Of a DNA stretch of 64,000 bases, positions 26,897 through 35,138 are shown one piece after another. The stretch comes from Coriobacteriia bacterium (GTDB lineage: Bacteria > Actinomycetota > Coriobacteriia > Anaerosomatales > PHET01): NCBI GenBank assembly GCA_034370385.1, contig JAXMKZ010000004.1, forward strand, positions 114,174-178,173. Direction: 5' to 3'. The notes beneath the pieces were generated by a model that was given only the letters and a program-made list of their open reading frames with translations, was not told the origin of the DNA and did no database searches. Each line of letters begins with the position of its first letter. Within the stretch, counting starts at the first letter, position 1. The position numbers and the translations under genes were made by a program.

Positions 26897-27373
26897 TCAC
26901 TCCTCGAACACCCGTCGGATTCGCGACTCCATCTCACCGTTCTCGATGCCCGTTGCGAACTCCTCGCTGAGACAGTGCACGGTGTAGCCCGATTCATCCA
27001 CATCGACGGTGAGCGTGCCCGGGGTCAGCGTGATCGAGTTGGCGAACACGACCCGCGAGACGGTGCGACCAAGCGGGCTGTGATGGACGACCACGACCGG
27101 TTCGATGGGCATCCGGGGGTCCAGGACCTTCTCGGCCACGCCTACCGCGGCAACAACGATCTCCTTGATGAGCCAGAGCAGGTAGCCACAGAAGCGCACG
27201 GCCTGCTTCAAGCTCAGCGACGGCTCGTCCCCTGCCGCCCAGAGTGCGCGCGCCGCCCACCAGCCAAGGAGCACAGACAGCGCGAGCCCCAGCGCAAGGT
27301 CGGCTGGCGCCAGCGATCCGGTGAGCACCAGCCAGAAGACGAACAGCGGGGCTGCAGCACCGAGGGCCTTCAT
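26897..27373 (-). CDS. mrpE: Na+/H+ antiporter subunit E
   Basis: The protein is 158 aa; its ATG 27373 overlaps the GGDEF-gene stop as ATGA, so it belongs to the same transcript. The N-terminal two helices (PLFVFWLVLTGSL, DLALGLALSVLLGWW) and the soluble C-terminal domain (SPLGRTVSRVVFANSITLTPGTLTVDVD) match MrpE, including the N-S-I-T-L-T-P-G-T motif. It is required for full antiport in known Mrp complexes. Confidence 0.92.
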   Translation of the reverse strand: MKALGAAAPLFVFWLVLTGSLAPADLALGLALSVLLGWWAARALWAAGDEPSLSLKQAVRFCGYLLWLIKEIVVAAVGVAEKVLDPRMPIEPVVVVHHSPLGRTVSRVVFANSITLTPGTLTVDVDESGYTVHCLSEEFATGIENGEMESRIRRVFEE

Positions 27374-28206
27374 GGTCTCGCCTCGAGCCGCTCCTCGGCC
27401 AGCCCGACGAGCCCGTCGGGCCCCGTCGCCTCCTGGGGCGCGGATGCCCAGACCACCGTCGCACTGCAGCGCGTTGCCGGCTCGAGCACGTCGCCCTCGA
27501 ACGCGGCTTCGCCGACCGCACGCTCGACACGCTCCGCGACGCCAGCGGCATCGCTCGGAGCGGTGAAGGGTGCGATGACCGCGAGAGCGTCAGGCGCGAA
27601 ACGCCCTACCACGTCGGTTCCTCGCACGGCGATACTCACCACGGCCGCCAGGTGCTCGAAGAGCAGCCCCGTCTTGTACGCACCGAACTGCTCTCGGAAC
27701 CTCGGGAGGTCATCGATGCGAACGATCAGCAGCGCGACGTCGTATCCATGCCGGACTCCCCGCTCAGCCTCTTCGGCAAGACGCTCGCGCAACGTGCCGG
27801 GCTTGAACAGACCGGTCTCCGGATCGTAGATGGATGCCTGCTCCGCCGTGCGAACCAGACGCCGGTTTCGGTTCGCAGCGACACCGACCGCGACTCCGCA
27901 GCCGAGGAATATCACGAACCCCACAACAACGCCGAGGTGATCGGCCCAGCGACCGACCCCCGGCAGGACGAGCGCCACGATTCCAGCGCACAGCGTTGCA
28001 GTGGTCACTGCCCCTGGTACGCCGTACGACAAGGCCGCTATCAGGATCGGTGCGAGATAGAGCGGCCACAGGACGCCGATCTCCCCCGTGAACACAGACA
28101 GCAACGTAAGGAAGAGGGTCGAGGCGACGATTGCGATGAGGCTTGTCAGATGGTGATCGTCGGCATGCCCTATCGCTGGGTCGGCCCGCGTGACGAGAAG
28201 GTCCAT
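27370..28206 (-). CDS. Membrane protein with degenerate GGDEF domain
   Basis: ATG 28206 has GGGGGAG about 5 nt upstream and gives 278 aa. About five hydrophobic helices (residues 22-115) precede a GGDEF-like domain (about 125-278): IYDPETGLFKPGTLRERL, VALLIVRIDDL and the strand-turn where the active motif should be. That motif reads GRFAPDALAVI, so the GG(D/E)EF residues are lost and c-di-GMP synthesis is not expected. It may still bind nucleotide or act as a signalling scaffold. It is translationally coupled to mrpE and starts the antiporter operon, which is unusual. Confidence 0.75.
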   Translation of the reverse strand: MDLLVTRADPAIGHADDHHLTSLIAIVASTLFLTLLSVFTGEIGVLWPLYLAPILIAALSYGVPGAVTTATLCAGIVALVLPGVGRWADHLGVVVGFVIFLGCGVAVGVAANRNRRLVRTAEQASIYDPETGLFKPGTLRERLAEEAERGVRHGYDVALLIVRIDDLPRFREQFGAYKTGLLFEHLAAVVSIAVRGTDVVGRFAPDALAVIAPFTAPSDAAGVAERVERAVGEAAFEGDVLEPATRCSATVVWASAPQEATGPDGLVGLAEERLEARP

Positions 28207-28457
28207 GGTCTCCCCCTGCCAACGAGTGCGCATGTACCAAGTACACTGCGTCGTTTCCGGGGATCAACGGCGCACATTCACCAGCTTGCTGGATGGAAGT
28301 GCGAGCCCTATCACGATCGACGTCTATCCTATGCCCGTGCATCGCGGAGAATACACGGCGCATTCAGCTCACGCTTGTTTATCCTGCGATGCGTGCACGG
28401 CGGTCATCGCCGTTGAGTACCAGCGGTGTCATTGCGTTGTGAGCGTCTGTGCTCCCG

Positions 28458-29501
28458 CTACAGCGTGTTCATCTGAACGTTTGAGAACCTGCGCCGGTAG
28501 GTGTTCATGTAGTCGACTTTTCGCTCCAAAGCGCTGATAACCCCGGTGCAGAAGTTGACCTTCTCGAAGGTCTGGGCACTGCCGAGACCTCCGGGCGAGA
28601 ACACGTTGACCTCCATGAGCTTGTCGCCGACGATGTCGAGCCCCACCAGGAACATGCCGTCGGTGACCAGCTTGGGCCGCACGATCTCGCAGATCCGAAG
28701 CTCCCTGTCAGTAATCTGCGCCGGTGCGATCTGCCCCCCAGCGTGCACGTTGCTACGAATGTCGTCACCCTGCCTCAATCGCTTGAAAGCGGCGTACCGG
28801 CCCTTGTACTTGAAGGGCCGACCATTGATCATGAACAGCCGCGTGTCCCCTTGCTCGGCCTCGCTCAGGTACTCCTGGGCGATGACGTAGCCGTCGCGAG
28901 TCAGAGCGTCGATCATCTGATTGAGGTTCTTCTTGGTCGCGTGGTCGACCATGAAGACACCCTTGCCGCCGCTGCCCTGAAGTGGCTTGAGCACCGCATG
29001 GCCGTCCTGCTCCTTGACGAACTCTCTGATCTCATCGCGATCGCGCGTGATGATGGTCCGTGGACGCACCTCCTCCGGGAACTGCTGGAAGTACATCTTG
29101 GTGAGCGCCTTGGCAAGCCCGTTCGGGTCGTTCAGGACGATGACCCCGTTGCGCATGGCCAGTCGCCCGAAGTCGATGGCCGCGTTCTGGCGCCACGGCA
29201 TCTCGACATCCTGGGAGGGGTCGTTGCGCAGCATCAGGACATCGAGGTCATCGACGGTGATCCGACTGCTGCGCGCGCCAGTGCTGCGTAGGCCCTTCAG
29301 GTACGACGCAGTACTGGCATACCTGTCCTTGGGAGCATGGACGGCGCGCGCCTTGACCTTCTCGTCGGGGTCGTAGGCGAAATCGCCCGGTGTCATGACC
29401 CACGCCTCGTGTCCCGCATTGATCGCCGCGACGGCCAACCGGGTGGTGGTGTAACCAGCCGTCTCGGTGGCGATGTCGTTGACGACGAACCCGATCTTCA
29501 T
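28458..29501 (-). CDS. ATP-grasp ligase, glutathione synthetase/RimK-like
   Basis: The protein is 347 aa, ATG 29501 overlapping the upstream stop as ATGA. It has a GshB-like N-terminal domain (KIGFVVNDIATETAGYTTTRLA) and an ATP-grasp domain: PRTIITRDRDEI, HAVLKPLQGSGGKGVFMVD (phosphate loop, about 185), ARLFMINGRP-like TRLFMINGRPFKYKG and the metal site DIVGDKLMEVNVFSPGG (about 300). It should join a carboxylate to an amine through an acyl phosphate. It is paired with a formylglutamate-amidohydrolase-like gene, an association known in many bacteria but without settled substrate. Confidence 0.85.
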   Translation of the reverse strand: MKIGFVVNDIATETAGYTTTRLAVAAINAGHEAWVMTPGDFAYDPDEKVKARAVHAPKDRYASTASYLKGLRSTGARSSRITVDDLDVLMLRNDPSQDVEMPWRQNAAIDFGRLAMRNGVIVLNDPNGLAKALTKMYFQQFPEEVRPRTIITRDRDEIREFVKEQDGHAVLKPLQGSGGKGVFMVDHATKKNLNQMIDALTRDGYVIAQEYLSEAEQGDTRLFMINGRPFKYKGRYAAFKRLRQGDDIRSNVHAGGQIAPAQITDRELRICEIVRPKLVTDGMFLVGLDIVGDKLMEVNVFSPGGLGSAQTFEKVNFCTGVISALERKVDYMNTYRRRFSNVQMNTL

Positions 29502-30331
29502 GCGCGTAGCCCTTCGATGCTTGGAACCCTGTCCGAGCTCCACGCCCGTGCCGACAGTGCCTCTTCGATTCTCTCGATCGCGACACCAAGCGCCTCGCGA
29601 ATCCGCAGTATCGCCGCGTGATCCGGACGCCCGGTCCATTCGTCCATGTAGATCTTCTTGAACTCGATGGCGAGCGCGACGCCGCTTTCGGGGAAGTTTT
29701 CGCTCACCCACTGAGAGAAGTACCCGCCGCGGAATCTGACATTCTCCCGACAATCGAAGCCCGAATCCAGCATGGATTCCATGAAACTGTCGGCCACATC
29801 GCCCCAGCGATCCCGGTCGATGCGCCCGGTGCCGAGATTCACCTCTGGATTGCGCTCGATCGGGGACGCGACCGCGGTCATGCCGTCCCTGCGGTGGTTG
29901 TAGCTGTGCAGGTCCAAGACGACAAACCTGCCGTGATCGCGCTCCATCTGCGTCAGGACCGCGTGAGCGGTCTCGTAGAAGTCGTCGTAGACGGAGAGTG
30001 ACGCCGAAAGGACGTCAGCTGACGGAGGCCTTCGGTACAAATCCAGACCCCAGGCGTCCTCGGGACCCCGATACACCGCCCGTTCTCGGGGGCGGTTCAG
30101 GTCCACCTCGAAGCGCGAGCGGACCGCTTCGACCAGCGACACGCCATCGGGCACCATCGTTGCGGTGTACGGATCCTCCTCGCGCAGCCGGTCGTCTTCC
30201 GATAGCGCGCTGACCTCATCGAGCCCGGGCCGCAGCGCGTGACCGGCATGCAGTGCGAACGCGACGACCGGGCCCTCTGCGCGCACGACGCTGGCCAGTG
30301 GTACGCCGTATCTGTCCGCGACCCGCTCCAT
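29498..30331 (-). CDS. N-formylglutamate amidohydrolase family protein
   Basis: The protein is 277 aa from ATG 30331. Family signatures are the zinc-ligand region ALHAGHALRPGL (about 27), LREEDPYT, ERAVYRGPEDAWGLDLYR (about 83) and LDLHSYNHRR (about 139), with VALAIEFKKIYMDEWTG near the end. Classical members release formate from N-formylglutamate; members in this gene pair are of unknown substrate. In other genomes the pair often occurs with a QEGLA-motif DUF1704 protein, which is absent from the neighbourhood here. Confidence 0.82.
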   Translation of the reverse strand: MERVADRYGVPLASVVRAEGPVVAFALHAGHALRPGLDEVSALSEDDRLREEDPYTATMVPDGVSLVEAVRSRFEVDLNRPRERAVYRGPEDAWGLDLYRRPPSADVLSASLSVYDDFYETAHAVLTQMERDHGRFVVLDLHSYNHRRDGMTAVASPIERNPEVNLGTGRIDRDRWGDVADSFMESMLDSGFDCRENVRFRGGYFSQWVSENFPESGVALAIEFKKIYMDEWTGRPDHAAILRIREALGVAIERIEEALSARAWSSDRVPSIEGLRA

Positions 30332-30447
30332 GGCTCCTGCACTCCCGTCACGTATGAATGGTGAATGGGATTATGCTGGTCTGCGGGGCGTTTCGACATC
30401 GATGCAAGGAGAAGTTAACGACGCTCGTGCGTCGGCGTCGGCAAAGA

Positions 30448-31041
30448 CTAGGTGTCCAGCCCCTGCTCGGCGAGCTGAGCACGCAACCGCTCGAGGCCCA
30501 GCCGGTAGCTCTCCGCGTCCCCGAACTCGAAGAAGTTGGGGTAGTGGTCGTGGGCGGCGAGGATGCGCCGCGAGTGCTTGATGGGGCACCAGTACTGCTC
30601 CGTGCGTGCGGCGACCTCACGGAAGTAGGAGGCCAGGCCGTTGGCGTAGCCGCAGTAGAAACAGCCGAGCTTCTGGGCGGCGTTGAGGTACTCCAGATCG
30701 CCTCGGTCAAGTACCAGGTACTCCGAGCGCTTGACCTTCGGGATCCGGTAGACCGGAAAGCACAGGCTCTGGTAGATCCAGATGAAGAGGTCAAGCAGGA
30801 GCAGCGGGATCGCGCCCGCGTAGATGACGGGAACCGTCAGCCACACCCGGAGCGACGCGCCGAACATGTAGGTGAACAGGCCCGTCTTCGCCCCGCGCTG
30901 CAAAGCCACGACGTCTTCGGCGAAGCGGATGCGCTTCTGCTCGACGACGAACTGGAAGCCGTCCCGCCGCTTGTCGAACTCGACCTGAAGCTCATCTTGG
31001 AGTTCACGCATGCGCACAATCAGTTCGTCGATGCCGGGCAT
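30448..31041 (-). CDS. Conserved membrane protein of unknown function
   Basis: The protein is 197 aa, ATG 31041. An N-terminal coiled coil-like helix (ELIVRMRELQDELQVEFDKRR) is followed by one or two hydrophobic helices (VWLTVPVIYAGAIPLLLLDLFIWIYQ) and a C-terminal soluble part with GCFYCGYANGLASYFREVAARTEQYWCPIKH. The three clustered Cys (CFYC ... C) and His suggest metal binding. I do not recognise a named family; the cytoplasmic C-terminal signature looks conserved. It is divergent from the selenoprotein gene. Confidence 0.6.
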   Translation of the reverse strand: MPGIDELIVRMRELQDELQVEFDKRRDGFQFVVEQKRIRFAEDVVALQRGAKTGLFTYMFGASLRVWLTVPVIYAGAIPLLLLDLFIWIYQSLCFPVYRIPKVKRSEYLVLDRGDLEYLNAAQKLGCFYCGYANGLASYFREVAARTEQYWCPIKHSRRILAAHDHYPNFFEFGDAESYRLGLERLRAQLAEQGLDT

Positions 31042-31158
31042 GACGCTCCTTCAGCAGTGTCGGGGGGTGCCCACACTACGCTATAAGGGGGGCACGTGAC
31101 CGCATCTGACCCGTGGGTGGTGCGACTCGGCGGGCGTCTCTCCCGCATGAGCCTGCGG

Positions 31159-31164
31159 TAGAAT
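31159..31164 (+). promoter_or_regulatory. Possible -10 box for the selenoprotein gene
   Basis: TAGAAT is 31 bp before the ATG of the UGA-containing peroxiredoxin gene, and AAGGGA lies 6 nt before that ATG. No clear -35 hexamer is visible, so this is weakly supported. Confidence 0.3.
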
Positions 31165-31195
31165 CGTCGCTGTGCCTCCGTCAGAAGGGATAGAC

Positions 31196-31666
31196 ATGCC
31201 GCGCGTCTCTCTGAACGTGAGCGCCCCCGATTTCTCCTTGCCCGACCTCAACGGTGAACCGGTCAGCCTGTCGGACTTCCGCGGCCACAAGAACGTGCTG
31301 CTCGTGTTCAACCGCACGTTCGCTTGACCGTTCTGCCGCAGGCATATGGCGCAGTTGCGCGATGACTACTCCCAATTCGTCGACCGCGATGTTGAGATCG
31401 TGGTGGTCGGCCCCGAGGACGCAGCGGCGTTCCTAGACTACTGGCGGGCCGAGTCACTCCCCTTCGTCGGTCTTCCCGATCCCACCCACGCGGTGCTGAA
31501 GCGCTACGGGCAGGAGGTCAATCTGTTCAAGCTGGGGCGCATGCCGGCTCAGGTCCTGATCGACCGAGCCGGAATCGCACGCTTCGTTCACTACGGCCAC
31601 AGCATGAGTGACATACCCGACAACCAGGAGGTCCTTGGCCTGGTGGACGAGATCAACGCCTCGTAG
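31196..31666 (+). CDS. Selenocysteine-containing peroxiredoxin-like protein
   Basis: From ATG 31196 (AAGGGA upstream) the frame runs to 31325-31327, an in-frame TGA, then continues without interruption to TAG at 31666: 156 residues if TGA is read as selenocysteine (U44). Both sides make one AhpC/TSA-redoxin fold: LNVSAPDFSLPDLNGEPVS, VLLVFNRTFA, U, PFCRRHMAQL, VEIVVVGPED, LPFVGLPDPTHAVLKRYG and AQVLIDRAGIARFVHYG. In Cys homologues the position is the first Cys of CPFC, so Sec falls exactly at the catalytic residue. A bSECIS-like hairpin follows. It would be a thiol peroxidase or oxidoreductase. A nonsense mutation is the alternative but is unlikely given the position. Confidence 0.82.
31345..31364 (+). 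promoter_or_regulatory. Candidate bacterial SECIS hairpin
   Basis: Downstream of the UGA, the arms GCGC (31349-31352) and GCGC (31357-31360) close a four-base loop AGTT whose second base is G; a G.G mismatch and three outer pairs (T-A, A-T, T.G) extend the stem. The loop starts 26 nt after the UGA, within the usual bacterial SECIS range, and a G in the first two loop positions is a known requirement. A second possible hairpin, CTGCCGC/GCGCAG, starts closer to the UGA. Confidence 0.55.
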
Positions 31667-31701
31667 GCGGACGCGATCGGCGTACCTGACGCAGGTTCGC
31701 G

Positions 31702-32496
31702 CTAGCCCCTTCGCAGCGCCTCGGCCAGGGTCAACGGCAGGCCGGCCTCGGCCATCTTCTGTGCGACCGACTCGATGTCGTATGCGACGCGATGGATGAC
31801 GACCCCGAGCCAGGCGTCGGCACTCCCCGCCCCAGCGGCCGCATCATCGTCGCTCGCGGCTGCGCGGACCTCGCTTGATGCACCCACGACGAGTTCCACC
31901 CACGCCGCTCGGGGGTCGCCGTCCTTGGGCTTGCCGACCGAACCGCTGCTGATGTAGTGGACGGACCGGCCACCCTCGGTCGTCATCACGCGGTGGTACG
32001 GGATGTGGACGTGCCCGACACACACGACGTCGGCTTCGGCGGCATCAGCCAGACGGATGAGCTGCGCGTCCTGCCGGTCGAGGAGCAGGTACTCGTTGAT
32101 CTTGCGCGGGCTACCGTGCGCGAGCAGGATGCGGGCTCCCTCGTGCTCGAGCCGGATCTCAGAAAGCAGCGTCGCAAGCCACTCGTGGTCGGTATCATCG
32201 AGCGCTGCATCGGTGAACGCGTAGGATGCCGCGCCGTCGGATTTCGCCTGCTCGGTCGCGTAGTAGCAGCCGCACTCCCCACGACGGTTGCCAATGCCCT
32301 CATCGTAGTTGCCCATGATCGTCGGGATACCGAGCGAGCGGATACGCTCCACGACACCCGACGGGTCCGGCCCGTAGCCCACGAGGTCGCCGAGGCAGTA
32401 GACCTCCTCGACGTCCGCCGCAGCGATGTCACCGAGCACGGCATCGAGTGCCTCGAGGTTGGCGTGCACGTCCGAGAACAGAGCGATGCGTCTCAT
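31702..32496 (-). CDS. Calcineurin-like metallophosphoesterase
   Basis: ATG 32496 overlaps the acr3 stop as ATGA, giving 264 aa. Metal-ligand motifs are in order: SDVHANLEAL (D-x-H), GDLVGYGPDP (GD), GNYD (about 88), HGS (about 145) and GHVHIP (about 185). This is the family of YfcE-like and diadenosine or nucleotide phosphodiesterases; no substrate is evident. The tail beyond residue 205 is acidic and not conserved. Its position in an arsenic operon is unusual, although the ATGA coupling shows co-transcription. Confidence 0.88.
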   Translation of the reverse strand: MRRIALFSDVHANLEALDAVLGDIAAADVEEVYCLGDLVGYGPDPSGVVERIRSLGIPTIMGNYDEGIGNRRGECGCYYATEQAKSDGAASYAFTDAALDDTDHEWLATLLSEIRLEHEGARILLAHGSPRKINEYLLLDRQDAQLIRLADAAEADVVCVGHVHIPYHRVMTTEGGRSVHYISSGSVGKPKDGDPRAAWVELVVGASSEVRAAASDDDAAAGAGSADAWLGVVIHRVAYDIESVAQKMAEAGLPLTLAEALRRG

Positions 32497-33629
32497 GAGT
32501 TGCACTCTTCGCCGTCCACGAGCGACGCCACGAGCGGAACCGGCGCCGTGCAGTGCTGGTCGCCTCCGGCGCGCACCGAATACCGTTCGCGTGTGCGGTT
32601 CGCGATCCATACGAGCGTCAGCATCACCGGCACCTCCACCAGCACCCCCACGACGGTGACGAGCGTCGCACCCGAGGTGAGGCCGAACAGCGCGATCGCA
32701 ACGGCGACCGCCAACTCGAAGAAGTTCGAGGCGCCGATGAAGCCCGCAGGTGCACCGATGGGGTGCGGGATCCTCCAGCGCCAGGCCCATCCGTAGGCGA
32801 TCGCGAAGATGAGGAACGTCTGGATGGTGAGCGGGATGGCGATGAGTAGGATGTGGAACGGATTGGCCACGATGATCTCACCCTGGAAGATGAAGATGAT
32901 CACGAGCGTGGCCAGCAGCGCGATGATCGTGATGGGGCCGAATCGCGGCAGGAAGTCGGTCTCGAACCAAGCGAGGCCCTTGGCCGCGATCAGCCGGGTA
33001 CGCACAAACCACCCTGCCACAAGGGGGACGACGACGAACAGCACGACGGAGAGCGCCATCGTGTCCCACGGAACCGGGATGCCCCCGACGCCCAGCAGGA
33101 ACGACACGATGGGCACGAATGCGACGAGCATGATGAGGTCGTTCAAGGCGACCTGGACAAGCGTGTAGGCGGGATCGCCGTCGGCCAGGTACGACCACAC
33201 GAACACCATCGCGGTGCAGGGTGCCGCGCCCAGAAGCACCGCGCCGGCAAGATACTGCTGCGCCAGCTCGGGTGGAATCTGGTTCTCGAAGATCACGAAG
33301 AAGAACAGCCACGCGATGCCGAACATCGTGAACGGCTTGATGACCCAGTTCACCACCGTGGTGACCACGAGTCCGTTCTTGTTTTCCCCCACGCGCCGTA
33401 GCGATGCGAAGTCGATCTGCAGCATCATCGGGAAGATCATGAGCCAGATGAGCACCGTCACGGGGATGGATATCTGCGCGTAGGTGAAGCGGGACAGCGA
33501 GTCTGCGACCCCGGGCCACGCGTTGCCGATCACGGTACCCGCAACGATGCACAGTGCCACCCACAGCGTCAGGTAGCGCTCGAACACCCCCATGCGCTTC
33601 TTGTCGGTTGGTGCCGCAGACTCACTCAT
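32493..33629 (-). CDS. acr3: ACR3-type arsenite efflux transporter
   Basis: The protein is 378 aa with about ten hydrophobic helices, the normal size for ACR3. Hallmarks are PVTVLIWLMIFPMMLQIDF, VLLGAAPCTAMVFVWSYL (with the conserved Cys that is needed in Acr3 proteins) and GAPAGFIGASNFFELAVAVAIALFG. It exports arsenite through the cytoplasmic membrane. It is translationally coupled to arsR (8 nt overlap) and to the metallophosphoesterase. Confidence 0.94.
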   Translation of the reverse strand: MSESAAPTDKKRMGVFERYLTLWVALCIVAGTVIGNAWPGVADSLSRFTYAQISIPVTVLIWLMIFPMMLQIDFASLRRVGENKNGLVVTTVVNWVIKPFTMFGIAWLFFFVIFENQIPPELAQQYLAGAVLLGAAPCTAMVFVWSYLADGDPAYTLVQVALNDLIMLVAFVPIVSFLLGVGGIPVPWDTMALSVVLFVVVPLVAGWFVRTRLIAAKGLAWFETDFLPRFGPITIIALLATLVIIFIFQGEIIVANPFHILLIAIPLTIQTFLIFAIAYGWAWRWRIPHPIGAPAGFIGASNFFELAVAVAIALFGLTSGATLVTVVGVLVEVPVMLTLVWIANRTRERYSVRAGGDQHCTAPVPLVASLVDGEECNS

Positions 33630-33936
33630 CGCACGCTCCCTGTCTCGGCCCGCACTCGGTCACTACCGCCGCGATCTCGCCGATGGCCTGGTTGAACTCG
33701 TCGAGCACCGAGGCCACGAGGCAGTACACCATCGCCGTCCCGACGGGGTGCGACTGCACGAGCCCGGCCTCCTTGAGCACCCGCAGGTGCTCAGAGATCG
33801 TGGACTGTGCGAGCGGCAGCTCGGAGAAGACCTCCTGGCCCCGGCATTCGGCTTGCGCGGCAAGGAGACGCACGATGCGAACGCGCGCAGGATGCGCGAG
33901 TGCCCTGGCTACGAGCGCCATCTGATCGTCCGTCAT
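33622..33936 (-). CDS. arsR: ArsR-family arsenic repressor
   Basis: The protein is 104 aa. A winged helix is visible: ARALAHPARVRIVRLLAAQAE, SELPLAQSTISEHLRVLKEAGLV and SHPVGTAMVYCLVA. Cys residues occur at about 31 (AECRGQ) and near the C-terminus (ECGPRQGAC), the latter typical of As(III) binding in actinobacterial-type ArsR proteins. It should repress its own operon and respond to arsenite. An upstream inverted repeat is the likely operator. Confidence 0.92.
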   Translation of the reverse strand: MTDDQMALVARALAHPARVRIVRLLAAQAECRGQEVFSELPLAQSTISEHLRVLKEAGLVQSHPVGTAMVYCLVASVLDEFNQAIGEIAAVVTECGPRQGACDE

Positions 33937-33955
33937 CTCGCCCCCTCAATCGTAC

Positions 33956-33971
33956 ATCGTCAATGAACGAT
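33956..33971. promoter_or_regulatory. ArsR operator candidate
   Basis: Arms ATCGT and ACGAT flank CAATGA, 20 bp upstream of arsR, in an otherwise GC-rich region. Short imperfect dyads of this spacing are typical ArsR sites. The regulator would therefore repress its own promoter. Confidence 0.55.
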
Positions 33972-34121
33972 ACTCGACGGTGGCCGACGCTGCAATCCCC
34001 TTCTGCGACGCACCGTGGCGGCACGGGTCAGCGCGGGTCGGCGCACGGCGTCCTGCAGGGTACTATGCCTGTGAGCGTCGAAATCCGACTATTCGCATGG
34101 GGGCAGTATGCGAGCGTACGT

Positions 34122-35138
34122 ATGAGCGCCATCGTCGAAGTGCGCGAACTGGTCAAGCGGTTCGGCGAGTTGTGTGCGGTCGACGGCGTGAGCTTCTCCA
34201 TCGAGTCCGGGGAGATCTTCGGGCTGCTCGGCCCCAATGGAGCGGGCAAGACGACCACGATCTCGATGATCTCGTGTCTGCTCGCGCCGGATGAAGGTGA
34301 CGTGCTGGTGGACGGGCACTCGGTACTCACGCACTCGACCGAGGTGCGGCGGGTGCTGGGCATCGTGCCCCAGGAGATCGCGCTCTACCCCACCCTGACC
34401 GCGGCCGAGAACCTGCGCTTCTGGGGCCGGATGTACGGGCTGTCGGGAAGCGCCCTTGCTGACGCAGTCGCCTACGGGCTGCAGATGGCGGGCCTCGAGG
34501 ACAAGGCGAAGGTGCGCGTCGAGACCTTCTCTGGGGGCATGAAGCGGCGCATCAACATCGCAGCCGGGGTGCTCCATCGCCCGCGCGTGCTGCTCATGGA
34601 CGAGCCGACGGTGGGAATCGACCCGCAGAGCCGCAATCACATTCTCGACACCGTGCGCGAGCTCAACCGCGACGGCATGACGGTCATCTACACCTCCCAC
34701 TACATGGAAGAGGTCGAGGCGCTGTGCGATCGCATCGCCATCGTCGACCACGGGCGCGTCATCGCAAGCGGAACGCTGCCCGAGCTGCGCGAGCTGGTCG
34801 GCGACGAGGATCACATCCGCATCGCGCTCGGCGGCGGAGTGGAGGCCGGCGAGGACGCGGGTGAGCCCGCCGACTCAGACGCTGTCTCTGATGAGCCGCT
34901 TCCGACCTCGCCCGAGGTGCTGGCCGCCCTCGAAGCGGTCCGCGCGGTGGCCGGCGTCTCGCGCGCCGAGGCCGTGGGCAGCTCGCTCGAGCTGCTGTCA
35001 CCCGACGCGGCTGCCACGCTTGGGCGCGTCGTCGAGGCGATCGCGAGCGCAGGGGCGCCGCTGCGCTCGATCGAGATCGTCGAGCCGGATCTGGAGAGCG
35101 TATTCCTGCACCTCACGGGCCGCGGTCTGCGCGACTAG
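34122..35138 (+). CDS. ABC exporter ATP-binding protein
   Basis: ATG 34122 gives 338 aa; no strong ribosome-binding site is present. The nucleotide-binding domain has Walker A ([12 protein letters not shown], about residue 35), the Q-loop VPQEIALYP, signature [12 protein letters not shown] (about 131) and Walker [12 protein letters not shown] (about 155). Beyond residue 215 is a regulatory-type C-terminal part ending in [16 protein letters not shown], the usual end for drug/antibiotic exporters of the DrrA-like group. It drives two permeases encoded directly downstream. Confidence 0.92.
   Translation: MSAIVEVRELVKRFGELCAVDGVSFSIESGEIFGLLGPNGAGKTTTISMISCLLAPDEGDVLVDGHSVLTHSTEVRRVLGIVPQEIALYPTLTAAENLRFWGRMYGLSGSALADAVAYGLQMAGLEDKAKVRVETFSGGMKRRINIAAGVLHRPRVLLMDEPTVGIDPQSRNHILDTVRELNRDGMTVIYTSHYMEEVEALCDRIAIVDHGRVIASGTLPELRELVGDEDHIRIALGGGVEAGEDAGEPADSDAVSDEPLPTSPEVLAALEAVRAVAGVSRAEAVGSSLELLSPDAAATLGRVVEAIASAGAPLRSIEIVEPDLESVFLHLTGRGLRD

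Noticed and set aside
17808..27373. Complex I (nuo) operon
   Set aside because: The small subunits are MrpE, MrpF, MrpG and MrpC types and no NuoB, C, D, G, H or I-like gene is present.
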